Program-made: the position numbers and the translations under genes | The notes under the pieces: generated by a model | The model's input: only the letters and a program-made list of their open reading frames with translations | What the model was told of the DNA's origin: nothing | Database searches by the model: none | Part shown: one piece after another, positions 7,961-16,722 of the stretch | How positions within the stretch are numbered: position 1 is the first letter of the stretch | Layout of the letters: the number at the start of each line of letters is the position of its first letter | Origin: Pararhizobium arenae | GTDB lineage: Bacteria > Pseudomonadota > Alphaproteobacteria > Rhizobiales > Rhizobiaceae | NCBI RefSeq assembly: GCF_001931685.1 | Contig: NZ_MOOY01000011.1 | Location: forward strand, 1-64,000 | Direction of reading: 5' to 3' | DNA length: 64,000 nucleotides

Positions 7961-8789
7961 AGCAGCTATGATACTCCGATACGTCGCCGAGACTTTATGC
8001 CGGCGCCTCAAATTTCATGAGCAAGCTGAAAATCGTTCTCGTCGGGAACAGGGCGATGCCCTATGAGCGGCTTAATTCTTCAAGGCAAGCCCTGGATAGA
8101 GCATTTCGCCCTAAATGCAAATGTTCCCAGAAATACACGAATCAGGCTCACTGAAGCCGCGCTCATCGGGTGCTACAGTTCGGCCTAGACAAGACCTACA
8201 AGGACGTTTTTCCAGCCACTCACCTTAGAGTCAAGGAAGCCGACCGCTCTATCGATATAACCGGTATCAGCGGCGTTTTCTACTAAGCTTGCGGGTAGCC
8301 GAATGTAAACTTCCACCGTGCCGCGTTCTCAGTTCTCCCGGCTTTCAAACCCGTGCAGTCTGGCGCGTATTAACTGTCCATCTTTGACTTCTCTTAGCGG
8401 AAGACATCAGCCTGAAGCAGATGTGGAGATAGTCGCTGCAGTCTCCGACAAGCTCGAACATGGTATTCATTTCCAGCTTTAGGGGGCCAATCAGCCTCCA
8501 TCAAAGCAAAGCGATTTTTTTGACATGGACCTGTCGGGCATTGAGATGGCGGCGCCATACGCATTCGAACGAGGCGGTTGTTTGATCAAGTCACGCTTAA
8601 TCTACGCCACGGGAAGCTTCTGTTCCTACGCTTGACCGTTCGCCTCAGATGCCTCAGATCGCTGCTTTCAACGCGGTTAACCCAATGTTTCAGAAAAGAA
8701 AATCGAGAAAAAAAACGGCTGACAAGGGACCCTTCTAGGGAGGGATAAGGGCCATTTTCTGCGCCTGCCAGCCGTGCGTCTTGCCAACA
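7961..8789. other. Intergenic stretch downstream of repC, no gene seen
   Basis: About 830 bases with frequent stops in all frames. The only notable element is AAAAAACGGCTGACAAG at 8710-8726, repeated just after repA at 11250-11266. Otherwise it looks like degenerate sequence between the integrase relic and the replication cassette. Confidence 0.5.
8710..8726 (+). repeat. 17-bp repeat, copy 1 (after repC)
   Basis: AAAAAACGGCTGACAAG, identical to 11250-11266. Copies lie just downstream of the repC and repA stop codons. In repABC plasmids the partition sites (parS) are found between repA and repB or after repC, so this may be a partition or other cis element. That is inference; the match to the published 16-bp parS consensus is not evident. 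Confidence 0.4.
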
Positions 8790-10034
8790 TCACGCAGTCC
8801 TTCGATTTCCTTGCTCACCTGCCTTCAAGAGAGCCATCAGCATCGGCCCTAGCGAAAACTCCCCTCGACCCGCACGCTTGGTCAGATCCCGAAGATAGCC
8901 GCCAGCCGACGTTATAAAATTCGATCGCTCAAGAATGCAGGCCACAGCTACAGCGGCATTTTCCGGCCCCATGGCGTTGCACGCCTCCTCGTACGCAGAG
9001 GGGCTGACGCCTAGCATCGATCGCACAACGACGGCCGCTTTCATCAGCTCGCGCCAGTGCTCGATGCGCCCGCCGGGTCCGTAATCGGTGATCTGGGGGC
9101 AGGCACGAAGGACCATTCCGAGCGGGAACGTCTTGATCGGATCGCGTTCCATCCTCTGTGGTCCATTCAGCTCATTCCTCGTCGGAGGTTCGTCCGCTAA
9201 CTCTTCGCCCTGCTCTTTTTCAGAGCTAGGTTCAGATTCATTTATAAATTCTGTATTTGAATTCTGTATGTGGCGGCCATTCCGAATGCCATTGCCATGC
9301 ATCTCGTCAGCTTTAAGCTGGATTTCCAAGATGTTAAGGATCTCTTCCCGGAGAAGCGCCATTTCATCGAGCGTAGTCTCTACCTGAGAGCGGTTCGGGT
9401 AGCGGGGGAGGCGAGCGAGGATACTGACATACTGAGACTCCACATGATCCCAGTTGCCGGCAGCGCCCTCTTCGACGGCCGCCGAGATCAATTTGCGCAC
9501 ATCGCGACGGCAGATCGTCAGCGCTTCCCTAGCGCGTCGGAAGCGTGTCCGTTCCCCGGCGACGTCCTGTGCCATCAGGGCAAGCTCCGTGGCACGGGCT
9601 AGCAGCGGTGTTAGGTCAAATCCGTAGGCCTGTTCAACCTCGCCATCCCGGTTACGATGCGCGTAGCGTTTACCGTTCGGACTGTCGCGTCGCAGAATGA
9701 GGCCGGCATTGACAAGTGCGGCGAGTTGCCGACGCAGCGTCGTCTCGGTCATTCCGTGCGCTCGTACTGACAGTTGAGCGTTGGATGGGAAGACGACCAG
9801 GCCCTGGCTCTGTTCGAGCTCCGCATGAGGATGAAACGTCAGAAGGGCATCAAGGACGGCAAGTGCCCGGTCCTGGATCCCCAGGCGTTCCCGTGCCTCA
9901 CAGACGTCTCGAAAGACCTTCCACTTCTCGATGCGCGTTTCCGGCCGCGGATGCTCGATCGCGATCTGGCTTCGCACCAGGGCGAGCGACATCGGCCGCC
10001 GCCCAAAAGGCGTCGTCACATGTCCCGTCTGCAT
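8790..10034 (-). CDS. repC: Plasmid replication initiator RepC
   Basis: A 414-residue replication initiator, last gene of the repABC operon. The opening (HVTTPFGRRPMSLALVRSQ) and the winged-helix N-terminal half are typical of RepC; the C-terminal domain ends near SAGGYLRDLTKRAGRGEFSL. RepC is known to bind inside its own gene, where the AT-rich middle serves as oriV, and here bases 9230-9275 form such an AT-rich tract. Expression is limited by the antisense RNA in the 156-base repB-repC gap. Length is normal for the family (about 400-440) and no disruption is seen. Confidence 0.95.
   Translation of the reverse strand: MQTGHVTTPFGRRPMSLALVRSQIAIEHPRPETRIEKWKVFRDVCEARERLGIQDRALAVLDALLTFHPHAELEQSQGLVVFPSNAQLSVRAHGMTETTLRRQLAALVNAGLILRRDSPNGKRYAHRNRDGEVEQAYGFDLTPLLARATELALMAQDVAGERTRFRRAREALTICRRDVRKLISAAVEEGAAGNWDHVESQYVSILARLPRYPNRSQVETTLDEMALLREEILNILEIQLKADEMHGNGIRNGRHIQNSNTEFINESEPSSEKEQGEELADEPPTRNELNGPQRMERDPIKTFPLGMVLRACPQITDYGPGGRIEHWRELMKAAVVVRSMLGVSPSAYEEACNAMGPENAAVAVACILERSNFITSAGGYLRDLTKRAGRGEFSLGPMLMALLKAGEQGNRRTA
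9230..9275. other. Probable origin of replication inside repC
   Basis: A strikingly AT-rich stretch (CATTTATAAATTCTG lies in its middle) in otherwise GC-rich repC. For repABC plasmids oriV has been mapped to an AT-rich segment within repC, so this is the best candidate here. It also encodes the low-complexity Asn/Ser/Glu linker between the two RepC domains. Confidence 0.5.
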
Positions 10035-10093
10035 TTTTCTCTCACCTTGCTTCAGGCAAAAGAAATCCGCTCACCAAATCGGCGCCAAGACTC

Positions 10094-10185
10094 TTGACTG
10101 TGATTCCGGGAAATGCGATTCTCGATCCTGCTAGAGATGACGAGAGAGGCTTCCACGGTTCGCCGTTTGGGGGCCTTTTTCTTTT
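10094..10185 (+). ncRNA. Antisense counter-transcribed RNA (ctRNA, incA) of repABC
   Basis: Transcribed against the operon in the repB-repC gap. A promoter TTGACT (10094-10099), 17 bases, GATTCT (10117-10122) would start RNA near 10129. It ends in a strong terminator: AGGCTTCCA (10147-10155) pairs with TGGGGGCCT (10168-10176), capped by CGG-TTCG-CCG, then TTTTTCTTTT. This location and shape are those of the known repABC ctRNA, which pairs with the leader of repC mRNA and lowers RepC synthesis, acting as an incompatibility determinant. The product would be about 50-55 nt. Promoter assignment is less sure than the terminator. Confidence 0.8.
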
Positions 10186-10190
10186 GCGGT

Positions 10191-11186
10191 TCAGTCTCCG
10201 TTCGTTTCAGTTTTTGATCCTTTGTACTCCTCGTACAAACGACCCATGTGGGAAGACAGCCATTCGCTAAATGGCCTGGCTTCAGCATTGGTAAGTTCGA
10301 TGGCAACCTTCCTTGCCTTCGCATTTATTACCATGTTCAACGCGCGATCTGTGGAGGTCCAATCCCGGACAGGAGCTTCAGCCTTCGGTTTCTTGGCGGC
10401 TGACCGGGCCTTGTATCGCTTCAGGTGATCATGAAGTTTGTCGAAGCGGTCGCCTTCAGGGAGGGCCTGAAATTCGGCGGACTCCACTTGCTCAATCGCA
10501 ACCTTGGACAGGGCAGGGGTAAGGACAAGTTGACGGAGGCTCAGCCACCGGTCGCGTCCGATTTTCTTGGACGCACCCAAGGCCGTGATGACCGATGCCG
10601 GCACTGCCTCGACGACCGAGAGCATCTTTGACAGCATCGCTTCATCGATGGCAAGCGAGGAACGAACAGTTTCCTTGGTCATGCCCGACGCAATCAGGTT
10701 CCGGGCGAAATAGGCGCGCTCAATGAAAGACAGGTTGGAACGGGCCGCGTTTTCCTGACCCTGCACGATCGCCGAAGCGGTGTCGTCGAGCTGCTTTACG
10801 ATTGCCTTGACCGGGACTCCAAGCTCGCGCGCGACCCTGAGGCGACGATGGCCGAACACCACCATATATCGCTTGGCGTTTGTCGAGCTCGGACGAACTA
10901 GAATAGGTGTTGTCTGACCTGATTCCCTGATCGCCTGAAGCAGTTCCTGAAATTCTTCCCCATCGTCGGACAGACGGTCGGCAACGAAAGAGGCATCGAT
11001 CTGCCGCGGATCAAGATCCACGATAACCTCGCCTTCCAATAGCTTCTTGGTGTTCTCGGCCATATCCTCGATGGAGCGCACAACCGTCTTAGCGGCTCCT
11101 GTCATGCCGTATCCGGGCTTGGTTGGCGTCTGGCTTGCCGAGATGGCCGCCATGTCCAGCTTGGCGAATGGATTTTCACGCGACAT
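10191..11186 (-). CDS. repB: ParB-type partitioning protein RepB
   Basis: A 331-residue centromere-binding protein. The ParB N-terminal box is visible as GQTTPILVRPSS and VFGHRRLRVARELG, followed by the ENAARSNLSFIERAYFARNL segment (box II) and a helix-turn-helix region near VRSSLAIDEAMLSKMLSVVEAVP. The N terminus (MSRENPFAKLDMA) holds the short region that contacts the RepA ATPase. Together with RepA and parS it segregates the plasmid. Length normal, frame intact; 84 bases separate it from repA. Confidence 0.95.
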   Translation of the reverse strand: MSRENPFAKLDMAAISASQTPTKPGYGMTGAAKTVVRSIEDMAENTKKLLEGEVIVDLDPRQIDASFVADRLSDDGEEFQELLQAIRESGQTTPILVRPSSTNAKRYMVVFGHRRLRVARELGVPVKAIVKQLDDTASAIVQGQENAARSNLSFIERAYFARNLIASGMTKETVRSSLAIDEAMLSKMLSVVEAVPASVITALGASKKIGRDRWLSLRQLVLTPALSKVAIEQVESAEFQALPEGDRFDKLHDHLKRYKARSAAKKPKAEAPVRDWTSTDRALNMVINAKARKVAIELTNAEARPFSEWLSSHMGRLYEEYKGSKTETNGD

Positions 11187-11249
11187 GGCTGGCCTCCGGA
11201 CGAACGTTCAATTGCGACAAGCCATTCATCGCGCTTTCAAAAATGGCAG

Positions 11250-11266
11250 AAAAAACGGCTGACAAG
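11250..11266 (+). repeat. 17-bp repeat, copy 2 (between repA and repB)
   Basis: AAAAAACGGCTGACAAG, identical to 8710-8726, four bases after the repA stop codon. The repA-repB gap is where RepB sites have been mapped on Ti plasmids, so a partition-site role is possible but unproven. Confidence 0.4.
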
Positions 11267-11270
11267 TTTC

Positions 11271-12461
11271 TCATTTTCGCCCCCAAACACCATGGATGAG
11301 TTCGACGATTTCCGCGTTGGCGGCATTGAGACTTTCCATAGCCCGATCGTAGGTCGCGCGGACGAACTCGCCCCGCTCGACCTCGTACAACGTCTGCTTT
11401 TTGATCGAGGCATCTGAGATCGCCGTGGATTTTACCACGTGGTTTCTCAGCATCTGCTGTGCGAACATCGACTGCATGAACCCGACCATCTGCGTCTGGG
11501 GAATATCCGTCGGCTCAAAGCGTGTGATCAGATAGCGGAACCACTGCACCCGCATCTCCGCCCCGGCCTCTGCAACCGGTCCCATGATCCCACCGAGCAT
11601 CATGAGAAACTGGCTCATCGACATGATGTCCAGCATTTGCGGGTGGATGGTGATGAGGATGCCTGTCGAGGCCATGAGTGCTGTAATCGTCAGATACCCT
11701 AGCTGAGGAGGGCAGTCGATGACGACCACGTCATATCTGTCATCGACCTGCTTCAAGGCACTGGCGATCCGCATATAGAACAGCCGGCCGTCCTCCCCCT
11801 TCCTGGACGAGATCGCCAGCGGCACGTCATATTCATATTCCTGGAGAACCAGGTTCGCCGGGACCACATCCAGTCCCGGAATGTTGGTCGGCTGGATGAC
11901 GTCCGCGATCGACTTTCGCTCATCGTCAAAACGAAGCGCCTCGTAAAGAGAGGCAGTATCATCAAGTTCAGGCTGGATCCCGAACAGCGAAGTCAGAGAG
12001 GCCTGCGGGTCAAGGTCAACCGCCAGCACACGATGACCGGTGAGGGCGAGATACTGCGCAAGATGTGCGGCCGTTGTGGTTTTGCCGCTGCCCCCCTTGA
12101 AATTGACGACCGATACAACCTGCATCGGCTCTCCTTCCCGGCGCCGGGGAACATAGTAGCGCTTGTCAGACTTCTTGTTTGCCTCGAGATAGTCCCGGAG
12201 CTCGAGCATCTGGTGGGCCGTATAATACCGACGTCCGCTGACCGACTCGATCTCTGGGCCCTTGCCATCAGAATGGAGTTGCCTCAGATGTGTCTGCGTC
12301 ACCCCCATGAAATCGGCGACTTCCGCGAGCTGGAACTTGCGCAGTCCCTTGCGAGCGTCCGGCGGGTACTGCTGGCTGCGCAACATATGCAATGCGCTTG
12401 AGATCTTCGACCCCTGCTGGGCGATCTCTATATCAAACCTGTTTTGCAGCTCGGTGCTCAT
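11271..12461 (-). CDS. repA: ParA-type partitioning ATPase RepA
   Basis: A 396-residue Walker-type ATPase and autorepressor of repABC. An N-terminal DNA-binding region (LAEVADFMGVTQTHLRQL, residues about 46-63) precedes the ATPase fold with deviant Walker A NFKGGSGKTTTA (120-131), the A' motif LAVDLDPQASLT and Walker B-like VVVIDCPPQLG. It moves plasmid copies apart with RepB bound at parS and represses the operon promoter. A large dyad lies 30-66 bases upstream. First gene of the operon, divergent from traI. Length and motifs are normal. Confidence 0.95.
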   Translation of the reverse strand: MSTELQNRFDIEIAQQGSKISSALHMLRSQQYPPDARKGLRKFQLAEVADFMGVTQTHLRQLHSDGKGPEIESVSGRRYYTAHQMLELRDYLEANKKSDKRYYVPRRREGEPMQVVSVVNFKGGSGKTTTAAHLAQYLALTGHRVLAVDLDPQASLTSLFGIQPELDDTASLYEALRFDDERKSIADVIQPTNIPGLDVVPANLVLQEYEYDVPLAISSRKGEDGRLFYMRIASALKQVDDRYDVVVIDCPPQLGYLTITALMASTGILITIHPQMLDIMSMSQFLMMLGGIMGPVAEAGAEMRVQWFRYLITRFEPTDIPQTQMVGFMQSMFAQQMLRNHVVKSTAISDASIKKQTLYEVERGEFVRATYDRAMESLNAANAEIVELIHGVWGRK

Positions 12462-12490
12462 TTTGCGAACTAATTCCCGGATGTCTTCAC

Positions 12491-12527
12491 TTTCGAAAAA
12501 ATGGCTTTGTGGCCATCATTTGCGAAA
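12491..12527. promoter_or_regulatory. Operator-like dyad upstream of repA
   Basis: ATGGC (12501-12505) and GCCAT (12512-12516) form an inner inverted repeat, and TTTCG (12491-12495) with CGAAA (12523-12527) an outer one about the same centre (near 12509). It lies 30-66 bases before the repA start codon, where RepA binds to repress repABC on related plasmids. A further pair of GTTAAC palindromes, 12566-12571 and 12577-12582, is centred 65 bases beyond. Confidence 0.45.
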
Positions 12528-12671
12528 CTATCATCCGATTCCTATCACACCGCAAGACATTTAAGGTTAACAACAAGTTAACGCCGTTGTCGGAAATCGG
12601 CCTGGATCAACGAATCCACGATATCTTTCCGCCAGTTAGGCAGATTCCATCAGTTGCGTATAGTCAGTGGA

Positions 12672-12689
12672 AACTGCAGATCTGCAGTT
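12672..12689. promoter_or_regulatory. tra box I (TraR/LuxR-type operator)
   Basis: AACTGCAGATCTGCAGTT is a perfect 18-bp palindrome sharing the TGCAGATCTGCA core of Ti-plasmid tra boxes. It sits in the repA-traI divergent region, where TraR with 3-oxo-octanoyl-homoserine lactone activates both traI-trb and repABC on Ti plasmids. Confidence 0.8.
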
Positions 12690-12761
12690 GCGGCAGCCGC
12701 TCTCGACTGCCCAGGCACTTATTGTTGACGGCTGCTTCGTCGTTCATCAGGCAGAATTACG

Positions 12762-12779
12762 GACTGCAGATCTGCAGAT
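12762..12779. promoter_or_regulatory. tra box II
   Basis: GACTGCAGATCTGCAGAT, identical in the 14-bp core to box I with imperfect outer bases. Its centre is exactly 90 bp from the first box and about 67 bases before the traI start codon, a fitting place to activate traI. Confidence 0.8.
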
Positions 12780-12837
12780 GGCCACACCGGTATTCAGGTG
12801 ATCTTTTTCCGCATGTCCGAAAAAACCGGAGAGAAAA

Positions 12838-13476
12838 ATGCGGATCCTGACCATCCCACCTGATCGCTATGCCGATCATCCGAATCAACTGGCACAGATG
12901 CATCGTCTGCGCGCGAATGTGTTCCGCGGCTGCCTCGAATGGGATGTTACGGTCACCGAATCGGGCGAGTTCGACGAGTACGACAGGTTCGATCCTACCT
13001 ACATCCTTGCGATCACCGACGACGCCCGCGTGGTCGCGTGCGCTCGCCTTCTCTCTGCGCAAGGCCCAGCCATGCTGGAGGTAACTTTCTCCCAGCTCCT
13101 GGGAACCGGTTCACTCGGCGCCTCGCCGACGATGGTTGAAAGTTCGAGATTTTGCGTAGACACGTCTCTGGCTGAGGCGAGGGGACGGGGCCAGGTTCAT
13201 CTCGCTACGCTCACCATGTTCGCCGGCATCATCGAGTGGTCGATGGCCAACGGCTACAACGAGATTGTAACATCGACCGACCTCCGCTTCGAGCGGATCC
13301 TCAGCCGCGCCGGTTGGCCGATGAAGCGGCTCGGGGAGCCGAGGGAAATCGGCAACACGGTTGCAATTGCCGGCTTGCTGCCGGCCGATCCTGAGAGCTT
13401 CGACCGAGTCCGGCCAATGGGCTATCAGTCCGTCATCTCGGATATTCAACGCCCGAACATCCGGAGCGCTGCGTGA
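12838..13476 (+). CDS. traI: LuxI-type N-acyl-homoserine lactone synthase TraI
   Basis: A 212-residue autoinducer synthase that joins an acyl chain from acyl-ACP to S-adenosylmethionine. Conserved landmarks: Arg in RANVFRGCLEWDV (residues about 23-36), the acidic EFDEYDRFDPTYI stretch, and ESSRFCVDTS with the catalytic-core Arg. GGAG lies six bases before the ATG. Position divergent from repA, behind two tra boxes, and the 4-base overlap with trbB identify it as plasmid TraI, not a chromosomal LuxI. The gene is intact though the trb genes behind it are broken. No traR is present in the window. Confidence 0.93.
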   Translation: MRILTIPPDRYADHPNQLAQMHRLRANVFRGCLEWDVTVTESGEFDEYDRFDPTYILAITDDARVVACARLLSAQGPAMLEVTFSQLLGTGSLGASPTMVESSRFCVDTSLAEARGRGQVHLATLTMFAGIIEWSMANGYNEIVTSTDLRFERILSRAGWPMKRLGEPREIGNTVAIAGLLPADPESFDRVRPMGYQSVISDIQRPNIRSAA

Positions 13477-14442
13477 CCCTGCTCCGCTCCCATCCCCACC
13501 TCGTCCGAAAGCTCCAGAATGCGCTTGGCGATCAACTCTTTGTCGCGCTTGAAGACACAACTGTCGTCGAGATCATGTTCAACCCAGACGGCAGGCTCTT
13601 TATCGAGAGGCTCGGGCACGGCGTTGCCCCAGCCGGTGCAATGACGCCGGCAGCCGCGGAGGTTGTCATCGGCAGCGTCGCCCACGCCCTGCAGTCAGAG
13701 GCGCACACGGATCGACCGATCGTTTCCGGAGAGCTGCCGATCGGCGGGCATCGTTTCGAAGGTTTACTCCCCCCGCGGTGTCCGGGCCGGCCTTCACCAT
13801 TCGCCTTCGGGCGTCACGTCTTATTTCCTCGGAGGAGTACGTAAAGACCAAGATGATGACGGAGGCGCAGGCCTCCATACTGCGCAGCGCGATCGATTCT
13901 CGCATGAACATCGTCATTTCAGGGGGTACGGGTTCGGGAAAGACCATGCTTGCGAATGCTATGATCGCAGAAGTGGTTGCTACTGCTCCCGACGATCACA
14001 TGGTGGTCCTCGAAGACACAGTCAAAATGCAGTGCGCTGCGGAAAACGCGATCTCGCTCCATACCAGCGACACGATCGACATGGCTCGTCTGCTGAGAAG
14101 CACGATGCGGTTGCGTCCGGACCGCATCATCGTCGGCGAAGTCCGTGACGGGGCAGCGCTCACACTCCTGAAAGCCTGGAATACCGGCCACCCCGGCGGC
14201 ATCACCACGATCCACTCCAATACAGCGATGTCTGCCTTGCGACGGCTTGAGCAACTGACGGCGGAAGCCAGCCAGCAGCCAATGCAGGAGGTGATCGGCG
14301 AGGCTATCGACCTTGTCGTCTCCATCGAGCGACAGGGAAGGGCAGGCGCGTCCGGGAAGTGATCTACATCGAGGGATATCGCAACGGCCGCTGCCGGACC
14401 GAACACTACGCCCAAATTGACGAGGACAGCCATGTCGCATAA
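13473..14442 (+). pseudogene. trbB: trbB (VirB11-like conjugation ATPase), two frameshifts
   Basis: Begins with GTG overlapping the traI stop. The N-terminal part (VRKLQNALGDQLFVALEDTT) is in one frame to FEGLLPP; at the run of six C near 13768 the frame is lost and resumes one frame over as VSGPAFTIRLRASRLI. Walker A SGGTGSGKT follows at about 13918-13944. A second shift near 14335 separates DLVVSIERQ from the proper tail VREVIYIEGYRNGR ending at 14442. Both shifts would have to be repaired for a full protein, so the gene appears dead. TrbB powers pilus assembly and substrate transfer in the Ti-type conjugation system. Confidence 0.85.
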
Positions 14443-14728
14443 GATAAAACTTATCGTGGTCTCCCTGGCATTCGCCACTGCAGCGGCAAGCCTTTGCGAG
14501 CCCGCGCTCGCCTCTTCTGGAGAAGGGGCCTTCCATGGGAATCGCCGCTGCAACAGATCCAGCAGTCGATCACCGGACCCGTGGCGAGCTTCATTGCAGT
14601 GGCGGCGGTTGCCATCGCCGGCGCCATGCTGATCTTCGGGGGCGAGCTGAACGATTTCGCGCGGCGGCTCTGCTATGTGGCGCTCGTCGGCCGCGCTCTT
14701 CTCGAGCCGAGCCAGATTGTCGCCGGGA
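14432..14728 (+). pseudogene. trbC: trbC (prepilin), frameshifted and truncated
   Basis: Starts [20 protein letters not shown] with a signal peptide, overlapping the trbB end as in intact operons. In the G-rich run near 14525 the frame changes, then [17 protein letters not shown] and the second hydrophobic helix [18 protein letters not shown] follow. Similarity to TrbC fades after SQIVA near 14728, before the usual C terminus. TrbC is the major pilus subunit precursor. The following trbD-I genes are absent, so this marks a deletion breakpoint. Confidence 0.8.
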
Positions 14729-15008
14729 AGAACAACGACTTAGAATTGATCCGCCTTCTAATAACGACAAGGTAACGGTTCAATTCTTGTTACGGTAGAC
14801 ATCGCCTTCGGCCGTTCGATAGATTTAGAGAATCGAGCCACGAAATCTGAGATGTCATCCGGTTTGATGCTATCTAGGCCCGAGCAGAACTTAGTCCCTA
14901 TCCACACAATCGTCTTAACCCTTCGATCGTCGTATCGGGTTTATCGACTTGCCGGGGCAATTCGTGCCCGGCATATGTCACTCGAGTGAACTGATTGGAG
15001 TTGGGCAG

Positions 15009-15320
15009 ATGGCAGCTTCCGGAAATCCCGCATACAGCGCGGCCATGGGCAACTTTGCGGGCATGGCGTTAATTGCCGGCGGCACAATGGCACTGGCTGA
15101 CGGTCTTCTTGCGGGCCTCGACGCCATCGCAGAAAATCGACGACGCCACGCTTATGTTGACGCGCTCGATGCAGCTGCCGCACATTCCGAAGAGATGGAG
15201 CAGGTCGCGCGCGCAGCGGTAACACTGATTGCGGAACTGGAAGGGGAGGTGGCACAGCTGCGCGCGGCCTGCCTTCAACGACAGGAACTGATCGATACCC
15301 TCGTTGGTAACACGCGATGA
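15009..15320 (+). CDS. Hypothetical protein with hydrophobic N-terminal segment
   Basis: A 103-residue product starting MAASGNPAYS, eight bases after GGAG. Residues about 15-40 (GMALIAGGTMALADGLLAGL) form a hydrophobic stretch, and a Glu/Ala-rich helix follows (MEQVARAAVTLIAELEGEVA), probably a coiled coil. Its stop overlaps the next start by four bases, so the two are translationally coupled. Not recognised. It lies just past the trb breakpoint. Confidence 0.55.
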   Translation: MAASGNPAYSAAMGNFAGMALIAGGTMALADGLLAGLDAIAENRRRHAYVDALDAAAAHSEEMEQVARAAVTLIAELEGEVAQLRAACLQRQELIDTLVGNTR

Positions 15321-15517
15321 CGCCGGCAGAACGAAGCTGGCGACTGCTCCGCCAGACATATGGCGATCTTGCCTACGAACATCCTGAGCTTCACCACATG
15401 CTTCTGAAGCTCGGTTCGCTCCCGACCCTGGTCGTCGATAATGCGAAGACATCCCGGCCACGTCGGACGATTACGGCTGCATCGTCGTACCTTGGGTCTG
15501 ACCGAAATCATTCATAA
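15317..15517 (+). CDS. Hypothetical protein, 66 aa, coupled to the gene before
   Basis: Starts at the ATGA overlap with the preceding gene. The N-terminal half (RSWRLLRQTYGDLAYEHPEL) looks like real helical protein, but the last 20 residues are Ser/Thr/Arg-rich and overlap the convergent gene at 15471, so the frame may have been altered or truncated. Function unknown. Confidence 0.45.
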   Translation: MTPAERSWRLLRQTYGDLAYEHPELHHMLLKLGSLPTLVVDNAKTSRPRRTITAASSYLGSDRNHS

Positions 15518-16037
15518 GACGAGCTCTGACGCGCCCGACGATTGGATTGTCGTGCACAAGGTCAGGAACCGGCCCAGGAACGGCATCTGGCAATCGGTAG
15601 CGCTTAACCGACGGTACGCCGTGAACACCCGGGTCCTTGCCGGCACAGAAGAGGCGAATAGCGGCTAATCCGCCATTTCTTAGTGCCGCAAATTCAGCGT
15701 CGTCCATTGTCAGCAATGTTGCGCGGACATCCTTGCTGACAGCACTGAGGTCCATGGTCTTTCGTGCCTGAGGAGGAGCCCTGAGATAGCGCAGAACAGC
15801 TTCCACTGCATCGCGATTTTCCAACGAGGCGACTTTTCCTCGAGCTGATTTCAGGTCTTCAAGAATATCAGCTTTGGACGTGGTCGGCGTGTAAGAGGGC
15901 AGGGGGCTGTCACCTGAGCCGAAGAGCACGGAAAACGGCCAGCGAATGACCTGCTCGCACCAATCGATTACAGACGGAATGGTACTGCAGAGCTTCTTCA
16001 AGGTGGCGGCTATCGCGGCGGCGATTCTCGAAAACAT
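15471..16037 (-). CDS. Hypothetical plasmid protein, 188 aa
   Basis: The ATG at 16037 (MFSRIAAAIAATLKK) is preferred over upstream starts because GGAGG lies seven bases before it. The N-terminal 40 residues are amphipathic to hydrophobic; residues about 60-150 are helical with LEDLKSARGKVASLENRDAV. No family recognised. It heads leftward in a run of minus-strand genes (15.5-22.6 kb) of unknown function. Confidence 0.6.
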   Translation of the reverse strand: MFSRIAAAIAATLKKLCSTIPSVIDWCEQVIRWPFSVLFGSGDSPLPSYTPTTSKADILEDLKSARGKVASLENRDAVEAVLRYLRAPPQARKTMDLSAVSKDVRATLLTMDDAEFAALRNGGLAAIRLFCAGKDPGVHGVPSVKRYRLPDAVPGPVPDLVHDNPIVGRVRARLMNDFGQTQGTTMQP

Positions 16038-16179
16038 GGTGTTTCCTCCGTTTCTGCCACCACAATGCGGAGGTAGATTGCAAGAAACAATGGAACTGAC
16101 GCGCGACAGGGAAATGACTTTGCACCTTACGGCCGCCGCCCTGATTGGGCGGCGGATAGGTTCGTGCAATGCCAACCGC

Positions 16180-16722
16180 TCAAGCCGATGCGAGCGCACG
16201 GGCGGTTTCGAGGATCTTGGTGACGTCGGTCTGGTGGCGGCGCCATTTCTGTACCAGCGGAATGAAACCGCCGGGGACCTCACGCGCTCCGTCGCAGCGC
16301 ATTTCATCGCCCGCGATCATATAGACGCCTTGGACCAGTTCCGTCCCATGAACGAGTTCCGATACGACCTGCACCACCTCCGGGGTGACAGAGAATTGAA
16401 GTTCGGACCGCACGCCACTTGGCATAACTTGTTTGGAGGCAGCATCATCTGCCGGCGATCCAGCAGCATCCTTCGTCGTCTCTGCCACAGGCTCCTCAGA
16501 CAGGTACTTCTTGATCGTGTCGAATGCACATCCTGTTTCACGCTGAAGCCAGGAGAACGTCGGCATCTTGCCTTGTTCTGCAAGAAATTTATCGCGAGCA
16601 TCCCGGATTTTCGCCGCCACCATCGGTCCGCGAAGTCCGGAATAACGCTTCTTCTTTGGTGCAGCGGTTTCCACCTGATTATCTTCGTGGGAGGCGGAGA
16701 GAGTTTCGTTGATTTCAGTCAT
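16180..16722 (-). CDS. Hypothetical plasmid protein, possible helix-turn-helix
   Basis: The ATG at 16722 (MTEINETLSA) follows AAGGAACC and is taken as the start; the frame stays open to 16977, so a 265-residue form is possible. Residues about 45-80 (KIRDARDKFLAEQGKMPTFS then WLQRETGCAFDTIKKYL) read like a helix-turn-helix of the kind seen in small plasmid regulators. The C-terminal third has no known signature. Function inferred only weakly as DNA binding. Confidence 0.55.
   Translation of the reverse strand: MTEINETLSASHEDNQVETAAPKKKRYSGLRGPMVAAKIRDARDKFLAEQGKMPTFSWLQRETGCAFDTIKKYLSEEPVAETTKDAAGSPADDAASKQVMPSGVRSELQFSVTPEVVQVVSELVHGTELVQGVYMIAGDEMRCDGAREVPGGFIPLVQKWRRHQTDVTKILETARALASA

Noticed and set aside
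12462-12837. Possible oriT in the repA-traI region
   Set aside because: No nic-site-like sequence or relaxase gene nearby; on Ti-type plasmids oriT lies beside traA, which is absent here.
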